Shown here piece after piece: positions 33,261-43,228 of a stretch of DNA of 64,000 nt. Positions within the stretch are counted from its first letter, which is position 1; every line of letters begins with the position of its first letter. The DNA comes from Galerina marginata. Taxonomy: Eukaryota; Basidiomycota; Agaricomycetes; Agaricales; Galerinaceae. The stretch is from the NCBI GenBank assembly GCA_023014335.1, contig JAECYW010000003.1:1240001-1304000 (forward strand), in the 5' to 3' direction. The position numbers were made by a program, and so were the translations under genes. Below the pieces are notes generated by a model. It saw only the letters and a list, made by a program, of their open reading frames with translations, had not been told where the DNA came from and did not search any database.

Positions 33261-34598
33261 GCAGGTTGAGGAACGTTGTGGCCTGAGGAGGCGACGGCGG
33301 TGGCAGAATATCGCTTGCGTTGACGATGTTAGGGTGGTCATGCACCGGTCGTGTTGCAGGCTCCTAAAACCAGCCGCTCGTATCGCTCGTAAGGCCCAGT
33401 GGAAGTCGGTCATGCGCTGGTCTGGGACTATCTGAGCCCAGTCGAGCGTACAGATAACCACCGAAAATTTCCCTGTGCAGATTTTTTTCGGGGGATTTCT
33501 GCGTGATTTTGGTTGTGGATCAGCATGGTTCTATTAATAAATTGGCATGAATTTTTACTCGCCGAATATCTTGAGCTCATCTGCTTGTGTCGGTGAATAT
33601 CCGTGAATAAATGAGGTAAAACGGGGTATATTGCACGGTTTACTACTACATTGATCCTGTAAATAATCCCCTTTGCGAACCCGTTTCTCCGTCCATATCA
33701 GAAAATCGAATAAAAAAGCTACAGGGCAGCGCCGCAGCGTCGATCCCAATCGGCAATAATGAAAGTAAGGGGACGAAACGTGGCTTTGAACTGCACAAGT
33801 CAGTGCGGCGAGACTCTATACCGTTTCAGAATTAGAGTTGAAAACATAAGGTGAGGGATTGTTGGACTTACGAGGCATTGGACACCCGACTAAGGCGAAG
33901 TTGAACGAACGAAGCGCATATAGTCGACATTTTGACATTGTAATGCTCTGGAAATATGATTAGCACATGTGGAAAGGACGCTGAATGCCTCTTACGTTTA
34001 TGCTTAATTTCCAACAACTAGAGGCGCGAGAACCAACTAGAAACGAGTTAGCATAGAACGAATATAACAGGCTTATAAGTACAGTCACCTGTTTCCCTCA
34101 AAACACCGTCCCTCAATCTCATCCTTCGATCCTAGACATCTAGATAATGGTAAATCTTGCGATTGGGCGAGAGGAAGGGGAAGAATGACTTAAGTATCAT
34201 TCGACGGGGTGTTTGGAGTCTGGACCGCATGCATCGTCTTCAGGATATGGCTGAATGCAAGATGGATGGGGAGGCGGCGGCGGCGGCGAGCGCTGATTCG
34301 GACAAGAGAGGAGATGGTCAGGGGAGGTGGTGGGGGAAAGAAAGAAAGAAAGGGATGGGGAATCTAGAGTTCGTCGCTTTATATAAGATGACAGGCGGAG
34401 TCGACCCGACGCTAAGATCAGCGAACTGAAGCACATCGAAAACATGACATCTTTGAAGCGAATTTCAAACTCAGATGGTTGTCCAGCTCTGGGTCGGACT
34501 GCAAAAGCACAGAATCGCACAGAGTCGCAGTCACCCACAGATGAGCGCATAAATTGTCCCTTCGTGCAGACTTGCACAGACCAGCGCATGGCCGACGG
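33261..34598. other. intergenic
   Basis: No gene is supported. The minus frame at 34197-34613 contains a poly-Pro run caused by a GGC/GGA-rich tract near 34270-34330 and has no domain. It includes the 38-bp sequence reused in the foldback at 34743-34780. Confidence 0.35.
33357..33394 (+). repeat. 38-bp sequence copied in inverse at 34743-34780
   Basis: Positions 33357-33394 are the exact reverse complement of 34743-34780. A 13-bp string ending in this segment (GGTCGTGTTGCAG, 33347-33359) also recurs in direct orientation at 34780-34792. Confidence 0.85.
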
Positions 34599-34749
34599 CG
34601 TAAGGAGCTGCATCCTAGAGTAGGGAAAATATCCATATCTTATCTTATCTGCACAGCCATGTAAACAACGACAAAGTCAACTAAGATGTGGCTGTGCAGA
34701 TAAGATAAGATATGGATATTTTCCCTACTCTAGGATGCAGCTCCTTACG
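34599..34749. repeat. perfect palindrome with 61-bp arms
   Basis: The arms 34599-34659 and 34689-34749 are perfect reverse complements around a 29-nt spacer (34660-34688). The inner arms contain several GATA-type strings (AGATAAGATAAGATATGGATA within the right arm). The right arm overlaps the 34743-34780 inverted copy by 7 bp (CCTTACG). Confidence 0.9.
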
Positions 34750-34780
34750 AGCGATACGAGCGGCTGGTTTTAGGAGCCTG
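34743..34780 (-). repeat. inverted copy of 33357-33394
   Basis: Continues directly from the right arm of the palindrome. The junction falls on CGTAAGG, a 7-bp string present at both source sites (33388 and 34599). Confidence 0.85.
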
Positions 34781-34792
34781 GTCGTGTTGCAG

Positions 34793-35421
34793 TCAATTCT
34801 CGAACATCAGATTCCCATGACCTTTGGGTTCTAGGGGGGGTTGAACGTGCAGGTTATAACCTCTTTTAAATTCCATTGGCATGTCTTGCACGAAACCCTT
34901 TAAAACCAGAATTCATTGAAGCTAAAGCAACTTGTGCATCGATGTACCCGGGCTCTTCCTTGTACTGAACGCAGATGGGGTCAAACTATAGAAGAAAAAA
35001 GGTCATGGGCTTTGCCGTTCATCGGCGCTACCTTACTTATTGAAGTTATTCATCATTCAAGAATCAAAGCCGCCTAAAAATTATTGATCACGGGGTTTGC
35101 CAGATTAGAATCCGTGTAATATACTATAACGTCATGAACAATAGACGGCGTTGTTGAAACGAAGGTTAGGACGCATTTGAGAGATCGTGGTTGTCATGCG
35201 TTTGAGATAAGGTTGCTATTTTCGATGTTCGGCGTAGAGAGGTCACAGACATGGTGGGGCAACGCTGGGCAACGCCATTCAAGCAAGCACAGCGGCATCC
35301 CAGCGCGTCCCAATCTCCTTTTGTTAGCTGCCCTTGTCGTCCCATCACTCACAAAAGAAGGTCGCTTTGCTATTATAAACCAGTTTCTATGGTAAGCCTA
35401 TTGTAAGAACCTAATGTCTGG
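34793..35421. other. intergenic
   Basis: Nothing recognisable; short frames only. Confidence 0.35.
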
Positions 35422-35429
35422 TATTTAAG
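35422..35429 (+). promoter_or_regulatory. TATA-like box
   Basis: TATTTAAG lies 36 bp upstream of the ATG at 35465. Confidence 0.35.
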
Positions 35430-35464
35430 GCCTCCAATCGAACTCATTGCACTTATCAAATACC

Positions 35465-36231
35465 ATGCCAAAAATCCTTTCGTTGAAGGCTGCCGACCGT
35501 GCTACTGTACGGTGGTCAATCCTGAAGAACCTCCATCGCTTCGCTGCACATGGCGACCCTACTTGCCTTGCACGATATTCCGGCCTGATATCATCCGTGC
35601 CTTGCGCCAGTGCTCGCTCTGGTGAGCCGACTCAAGTGGCCGTAGTACACCAACTTGGACCTGCGCCGGTCGTTCCAAGCTTAAATCCTTCTGCTGGACC
35701 TTCGACCCTAGTATCTGCGCCTGCCCGACATCCTATCAATAACTACCGCTTGATTAGCTCAGCTGTCCCGGCTCAAAGTGCGGCTATTCTAAAGCCAATT
35801 AACGTCAACAAAGGGAACTTGCATTCTATCCTTCAGTGGGAAAGTGAAGACTTTACAACAATACAGGTAAAAACACCCTCACCTCATGAACCCCTGAATA
35901 AACTCGCGATCTTTAGGCGTCAATCCATTCTCTTGCAAGAGAAATACTGGACATCTCATCACCGTTAAAGGGTCAGAAACAGGCCAAACTGCAAGAAGTA
36001 ATAGAGCAGGTGTGTTGTATTTGTCTCGTTCTGCCCGTTCTGCCTTGATATCTAACTTGTGACAAGGCTTCCGCCAGGTTTCCCCACCTGTCCAGATACG
36101 ACAATGATTGGGCAACGCTCGAAATTCTTAGGAGGTACCTCAAGAATTCTTCGACAAGGGCAAAGACTCAGAATCAGAACGCAGTTAATGCCTTAAGTAG
36201 CAGAGGCACACTTATCCAAATCAGTCTCTGA
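35465..36231 (+). CDS. small uncharacterised protein (219 aa)
   Basis: Three exons (35465-35866, 35917-36009, 36067-36231) are all in phase 0. The N-terminus starts MPKILSLKAADRATVRWSIL (helical). The middle is Pro/Ser/Ala-rich, and exon 2 is a helix (SIHSLAREILDI). Exon 3 starts ARFPHLSRYDNDWATLEILR followed by RYLKN, a pattern I recall from short Agaricomycete hypothetical proteins that end in a basic tail; here the tail is KNSSTRAKTQNQN. There is no catalytic motif, signal peptide or membrane helix. Perfect exon phasing and a TATA-like box support a real gene of unknown role. Confidence 0.6.
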
Positions 36232-36509
36232 TTGTCGAGACTTCTTTGTCCACGAGGCCAGTTACCTTCCGTCGTGTAATATACTTTATTGGTTTCTTGA
36301 TAAACATAGCATGTAGTCTCACTTAGATAGCGAGCGCAAATTCATAGAACTTCATTTTAATCTGTAAGCTATACTGAAAGTCTCCCGAGAGTAAGTAGTC
36401 TACAGACCCGAGAATACAAAGTCACCCGAGAATACATATCTCCTCACCTAACACCCAAAATCTAAGCAATGGTGCGTCTTCCAGAAAAACACGGTTGGGT
36501 TCAAAATCT

Positions 36510-37728
36510 TTAAAAGACCGTTTGCGACGCCGAGGGATCGAATTCGTAGAGCCTGTCGATCAAATTACGCTCTGCCAAACGAACAAAGTATGTCGGCGCT
36601 CGTAAGTAATTTGTCCAATCTCTCTCAATAAATTCAAAAAAACAGCTTTCGAAAACGTCGGGATTATGTGGTGGGCTACGAAACGGAAAGTTCTGTGAGG
36701 AAGGTATGTGTCGAAGTATCAACGAACAAAAATCCCGAAAATTATTCAAATCTTTCTGGTGACTTTCCGAGTGATCCTAATATAATCATGAGCACCAATC
36801 AGCATAGGAAGGAGGCATGGATCCAGTACACCATGATGTGGCACTTGGAAGGGCTTATAATTAAGGGGATAAATAATCTGGAAGTTTGAAAGTGTGTTAG
36901 ATCACAGGTGCATCAAGGATGACGCATTTCCCCACCTCGCAACCTCCTTCTAATGAAAACTCTTTGGCCAGGTGATGGAGAGGAATTCCAATATCAGGCA
37001 AATAGGAAACCTGTTTTTCTGACTCAAACATAGACTGATAGTCTTTTGGATTCTTGAATAGCCTGACTTTCACAGATGCATAACTTGAATCAAGCTGGTT
37101 AGTGGCAGATACATAGCGGTGCAGCCCTGAAAATTGAAACTTCACCGTTGTTGATGGGTAGCTTGATCAACTTCCATGGCACCTAGGCAGTTGCTTTCCA
37201 AGGCACCGCTCAAATCAACCTGCCTGCCGAATTCCTGGCCTAGGCAGAGTATGAGTGGATACTACCTGCCCAAAGGATGACTGACCACTACCATTCTGAT
37301 TTTGAATTGTGGCCTGAACGGCGATACTGTTGACCTAAAATTACTTCATTGTCAAGACAAGCTTTCGACAAGTATGGATTAATCCTACCGATAACCAGTA
37401 TATGTGGTAGATAATAGCGTCGAGATAGTCCTTCTTAATGGTAGTAGGTCGCGCCCCAGTTCCACCACTCTTTGCAGTGGGAAGTTTAAACGTCACACAC
37501 ACCGATTTGAGGGCCGGCAGTTTACACTTTTCCAGATTGGTCCGGTCGGGAGAGGGATGTCCGGATACGTCCTTCAAAGCCTTCCTCGCGACTTATGGAT
37601 TATTTCGTACATGAAATCCACAGAAAACATACCCGTACAAAAATATCTTGTTCAACCTTCGGATTCTTCAAATGGCTTCCACCAGCAACTGCTTCATTGA
37701 ACGCAAGATAATCGAGCTTTCGTTTCAT
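36510..37728 (-). CDS. gene with a SAP-like N-terminal motif
   Basis: The start at the ATG at 37728 gives MKRKLDYLAFNEAVAGGSHL. After an intron the frame encodes LEKCKLPALKSVCVTFKLPT then AKSGGTGARPTTIKKDYLDAI, which resembles the helix-extension-helix of SAP DNA-binding domains (about residues 55-95). The next exon, VNSIAVQATIQNQNGSGQSS, joins in phase. Downstream exons probably include GLHRYVSATNQLDSSYASVK at 37145-36897 and a segment FFEFIERDWTNYLRAPTYFV at 36749-36510. I could not phase the join to the 37145 exon without an in-frame TGA, so either an intron border is missed or the gene is damaged. SAP proteins often act in nuclear DNA binding or SUMO ligation. No SP-RING was seen. Confidence 0.4.
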
Positions 37729-39455
37729 TTTGGGGTGTGTTGATTTGAAAGGTCAGAAATCAGAGGACCGAAGAATGAAGGTGCTCTGTATCGGTGTTTA
37801 AGCCATTGTATTTATGCATTGCAAGTCTGGACTGAGAGCCGCCAAATCTAAACCAAACACTGTACGTCTTTAAACCTAATTGAGATGATCGGGTTAATCC
37901 TATTATGGAGCTCGTTGTTTCGGTCAAGGTCTTACCAAGTCTGCCTTCATGGGTCGTGATTTGACCAGGGCCTCAATAATTCAAGACAGATTCGTCGTGG
38001 AAAAAAAATTGCAGACAATTTATCAATGACGAATTGGGATCGGGAACATAATATTTCTACGGTTTCTGCATAATTCAGCCTGAACTTTCTTCTTCGGCCG
38101 GGAAATGGCTCGGTAAGTTGAAACGAAAGATCGTGCAAAGTTAACTTACTCACCACGGGCCAGGGTCAGTGGGATGAAAGTGATGGTACTTCTCAATATT
38201 GCAACGGAAACCGACATAATAAGACGTAAGGCAAGGCATTATTGAGGGGACTATACTTGTTGTACATGTGAAAGAGTAGATCCTAGGACAGATAACGAAA
38301 CCGGGACAGTTGGACCCAATTTCCACCTACAATCATACGTTCGGACACGATTGAACGACATCGATTGAATTGCCTGGGATCGAAGAAGGCCTGGTGAGGG
38401 TAACACCATCAGAGGATTATTCGCAGACTACAGTTACAGCGTGACAATACAAGAAGACTTACTGATTATCCAGAGATAATATGCAACAAGTAACTCCAAG
38501 CTATGCATTTACCGACTAAAAGTCTACAAATTTCAAGGCCAAAATGATAGAGGATGTACGTTAACTTACAAATTCATTGTGGATTATTAAAACACACAGA
38601 CTCGGATAGTCAACAGGACCAGTACATAGTGCGGGAGGGCAGGCCAAGAGTCAAGGAGGAGTCGAAGAGCAAACACTGCCGTAGGTTCGGAGAGGTAAGG
38701 AAGAGGATCCGGAGGAATACAGGCGACGTATTTAAAGAAGACCACAAAATACGTACACAAACAAAGTCCATAGCACGCGTCGAATTGACACGTGAGTAAC
38801 AGATTCAACAATATAGTGACTAAGTGAGGGCCGCTACTAAGTATTTGGTGTCCCAAAAATAGTGTTGCCGTTGCTCGGCTCAGCTCAACTGAGCCGCATG
38901 AGCTTTCCCAGCTTTGCTGGGTCGTCAGCTGACTGCGTCCAGCTTGAGCCTGCTGAGCTAAGGGCTCAAGTCCAGAAATGGCAGTGCGATGTAACGCCGC
39001 CACAATGCTCACGTTCGACGAAAGTTTCAACGCCTTTTTGTCCCTTGTCCATTTACCAACGTATATCTCATGCTTTTACACATTCTCAGCCTCTTATTCA
39101 TATTGCCCTTGGGAAAATATCTGGTAAACTCGTTCTGTGGTGAGCAATTCTGGTGATATTTTGTGATCAACATGCTAATCAAGGCTGATAACAGTTGGAC
39201 AACAGACAGCAGCACCCTCATGACCTCGAGGCCCGATGTTCGTTTCTTATCAATTCCATACAATGTTTATAGATCCGGATAATGCACTTGTTTGCTTTAG
39301 AAGTTGAATATCAGTGGCGCAAAATGCACTGACCCTGGGACGATGGCGGTCCAATTAATGGGCGCGGGCAGTACGGGACATCGAGGTGAGCAATTTTTAT
39401 GTCTGAGGTATAAAGGTTCGTTGAGTTTCTTTCAATAGTATTCCAGCAGCTTCCT
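37729..39455. other. intergenic with hairpin cluster
   Basis: No gene is supported. Frames at 38587-39030 (minus) and 38862-39143 (plus) overlap each other and the hairpin cluster at 38877-38970. Confidence 0.35.
38877..38970. repeat. cluster of four perfect hairpins
   Basis: Within 94 bp lie GGCTCAG/CTGAGCC (38877-38895, 5-nt loop), CCCAGC/GCTGGG (38907-38921, 3-nt loop),  the palindrome GTCAGCTGAC (38924-38933) and CTTGAGCC/GGCTCAAG (38943-38970). AGCTCA/TGAGC motifs recur. It may be a foldback element or a regulatory structure. Confidence 0.6.
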
Positions 39456-42400
39456 ATGCCTTCTAACAGTCGAACACGTCCTCGCACTCGTGCTCAACGT
39501 GAGCGAGCGGTTCCACCAGCCACTTTGCACGCAAATGGTGCGGCTCAAATCAATTACCATGTTCACCGTGCGTACTCCATCATCTCTTCCCTCGATAAAA
39601 TATTGATTTACCTTGAACAGTGGCTCCGGAGGGCAAGGTCCTGCCTCCAATACAACTGCGCGCGGAGGTTCTAGTGGCGCCCAGCCAGCAGGATCGACTT
39701 TGCGGACAATTTCTGAAAATCCAGCAACACCCCCTCAACGGCCTGCACGCCGCCAAACCGGTACGTTGATATTTGCATCTTCCTTTATTTACATCCTATT
39801 TAATTGCTGTCCATAGTTGCCCTAGGTGATCAAGACGACAATCCCTTCATCGCCCCTGGGCGGCCGCCCAATGCTAACGTTCAATTTCACCCACCAAGGA
39901 CACCCGCATCTGTTGGTGGTGAGACTTTTCCGAACCCTAGCCCTTCCGAGACAGAACTCAACGAAACACCGACGTCTGGGACTCGTCTTCCTCAACATAC
40001 TCCACTTGCTGCTCGTACACCTCAGGCGCCGCCAACGCGTGGAACGCCTCGAACTGGAATGCATAGCCATCGAAGGTCTTACCAACTTGAACGACGTGAG
40101 GCCAGGGAAGCTAAAAAACAAAAGGCGCGGGATGTATGGATATTTTTCGACACAGTCAACAGTCGGGAGGAGTGTCGCTTCTGTCGGTGAGTACTCGTAA
40201 CTCCAGTCATTTTCTTATTCTTCTTTCATCTAACTGGTAAATCACAGACATCAGCACCGTATTAATCCTGATTTCGAGATTCAGTCCTACTCCCTCTCAA
40301 CGGGGGTCACGGTCTTACGCACTCACCTTTGTAACTTACTCGAACCCTGGGTGGACTCTTGTGACAGGTTCAAGATTTCAATTGGCGACACGAAGGCAAC
40401 ACGAGATCGTGTCGAAGAGTACAGACAGAGAAGAGGAGAACAAGCCCACGCAAATGAGCCGCCACCGCTCAAGCAAACCTTTACGCACGAAGGTTTTGTT
40501 AATGCAATCGTGGAATTCATTGTCGCAGACGACCAAGTATGTTCTCGTGTTTAATGCATTGATAAACAACTAAACAATTAAAATTTATTTAGTCACTTAA
40601 TGTGATAGAGAGTCCGCAATTGCGGGCTATGTTTTGCATGCTTCGCGAGGAACTTACTGACGCGGATATACCTCGAAGGACCCAGGTCCGAACACGGGTA
40701 GGTGAATTGTGGGACCAGCGTCTGAGCAACCTGCAGGATAACATAAAGGTATTTATATATCCTGACAATTTCCGTCATCTTACTGACATGTGTATTCAGA
40801 ATGCTGTCGGAAAATTCGTGTCGACAATGGACTTAGGGACTGATAAAAACTTATCGCCATTTATGGCTGTGACCGGCCACTGGCTGGAGGCCGTACACCT
40901 CACGGACTTCAGTATAGTCTCCGGCTACGCTCGGAACTCATCGGATTCCATTGCGTTCCAGGCCATCACACTGGCGAACATCTCGCGCATACTTTTCTCC
41001 ATATTCCTGACCGTATCGCCATTGCACACAAAGTAAGTCTGAGATCTTATGTTGTATATATTTTTACCAATTTCACTTTCAGCTTGGCTGGGTGACGTTG
41101 AACAATGCAAGCAATAATGATACCTTCATGGCCAGGCTTGAGGAGGGGCTTCGAAAGCGGGGTATCCCTTTTGATCGTGTTGAGAATAGGATGAGGTAGC
41201 TCAATTCTTGTGCTCGGTTGCTAATGCTCGAGTTACTCATTTCTACACCAGGTGTTTCCCAGACGTTGTTAACCTTACGTGTCAGGCAGTTTTCTCTGCG
41301 TTGACGGATCTTGATTATGCAAGAGATCCTGTGACAGAGGCGGAACAACGCACCTTTCTTGATAGGGTAGAGAATGACCCAATTGCCACATTTCGTGCCC
41401 TTATTCGTGTTGTAAGTCTCGTTTTATCTATGATAAAATATTTTATTTATCATCTTTCGTAGATTTGTTCGTCATCTCTTCGCCGACAGCAATTTTCTCA
41501 GATTGTGAAGACTTTTCTTGGGAAAGAGCTTCAGCTGCTCCGAGACGTCGACACTCGGTGGTCGTCGGCACTCCTGATGATTGAGCATGCACTGTTTCTA
41601 GAGGAGGTATGTTTATGACACATTCAAGCTTCATTTACCAAATCTAATTTCTGAAACTTTCATTCAGTCCATAAATGAATTCCTCAATATTCCTGAGTTC
41701 CAAGAGCTTGAGAAATACCGGCTCAATGATGACGAATGGAACGCGCTTGCGACCGCTCATGAAATTTACTGGTAAAGTGCATTCCCACTCACAACTCCAG
41801 ACATTAATCACGTATAATTCATTAGGTTCCCTTCGCCTTTCAGCAGTGTCTTTCCGCTGAAAAGACCCCAACCCTTTGCGGTGCCATTCCATCATTCGAA
41901 GCTATGATTCGCACATGGACCAATCAGCAACATTTGTACAATGGCGGTCCCGAATGCGAGGTTGTTCAGAAGGGCCTTGATAATTTGGCTGTCTATCGCG
42001 AGCGTGCTGATTTGGTTCCCGCATACGTCATAATGAGTAGATGTTTTCGACCCACGGGTTCAGTCGTGAAATTTGCACTCATATTTCATTCTTTCAGTCC
42101 TCAACCCAACAATGAAGTTGCAGTATTACACAGATCACGAACCAGATAAGTTTCTTTGGGCGAAGGCCCTATTTCGTCGTATGGTAAGCGAAGAAATACT
42201 ACACATTCTGAACATTTTCTGACACTTCCGCCCAGCTATTACCATATCATACGCGAGTCCAACGTCATCGGGAATCATCAAATCCTCCACAGGCACCAGC
42301 TGCCACAGCCTCGCAAGTACCACCAATCCCGAATTCAGACGCTGGCATCCATTTCACACCATTGCGCTCTCGCGCTAATCGTCTCGGTCACAGTACCATT

Positions 42401-42525
42401 CCCAGTCGAACTGCCGACGAGATTCTTGGCTTCAATAGGCCTGCCTCGCATAATCAGAACCAAGGCCTTGATCAAGAAGTTGAAGCATCCCAGAACAGAC
42501 TCGGAACATGCCACTCTACGAGGTA
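39456..42525 (+). pseudogene. hAT (BED-finger) transposase, frameshifted and lacking its C-terminus
   Basis: Many short exons. The N-terminus is basic and Pro-rich. A BED-type finger starts at DVWIFFDTVNSREECRFC (about 40126) and continues with the RTHLC segment. The hAT core then follows: FTHEGFVNAIVEFIVADDQ, NAVGKFVSTMDLGTDKNLSP, LGWVTLNNASNNDTFM, then the RCFPDVVNLTCQAV motif (about 41250) and DVDTRWSSALLMIEHAL. Two defects show. Between about 40862 and 40935 the frame changes, because the expected SELIGFHCVPGHHTGEHLA is in another frame than VTGHWLEA. In the RCx2H motif the His is Asp (GAC). After a Ser/Gln-rich stretch ending near 42525 the C-terminal dimerisation domain is not found. 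It is inactive. It belongs to another hAT lineage than 6508-8376. Confidence 0.7.
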
Positions 42526-43228
42526 CTCCCACTGACAATACGGCAACTGTAACTGTGTTTGGCAGGTCGAAAAGTTGTTGAAGGCAAGTAGGTACACTCA
42601 CAGCTCTGCTCAACCCATATCACTGATAGCTTCTCACCTTCATATATAGACATCGATGCCGTTATACGATGAGTGATCGTTGTCGCAGGTCACTTGGTAG
42701 TGCCTTACAATCCTCATCGTAGACTTAACTCTGCACAGGCATTTACTTCCTCTCGCTACTGGGTACCCACGCCCGTCGACGATCCTCCATCGCGTAACGT
42801 AAGCCACCTGGTATCGTTTCAGAGCTGACCTGTAAGTCCTTAGATGGTCTTACATTCAAGCGTTTTTTACTGCCGCTGCGTGCACGTCAAATGCATTGCA
42901 AATTTTGAGAAGAAAAGCGAGAGTTGGGTGAGGTCATTCCTCGTCCACATACTCGAGGGTAAGTCATGTCTCCTGTAAACTCCTACCTGGCTTGATGCTT
43001 ATTCCTCTATTTAGAAAAAGGTGCCTAGGTTTCTGCAGGTGTTCTTCCAGTCGCAATGGAAGCTACGAAGCAGGAATGGCAAGCGCTAGTTCTTTTTTGG
43101 GTGATGAGTAACATTCATTAAATTGGATATATGCCATTGCCACCTGTTCTACGTAGATTACTACTAATTCATGTTGCCATTACTGCCTATACTGCCTACC
43201 TTGCCCAAGAGACAGAGCCATACATTAC
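42526..43228. other. decayed 3' flank of the hAT element
   Basis: No open gene. Short readable pieces (for example SSRYWVPTPVDDPPSRN near 42750) may be remnants of the element's 3' end. Confidence 0.3.

Noticed and set aside
34197..34613. A 138-codon minus-strand frame with poly-Pro
   Set aside because: The Pro run comes from a simple GGC/GGA-rich tract; there is no domain, and it overlaps the foldback.
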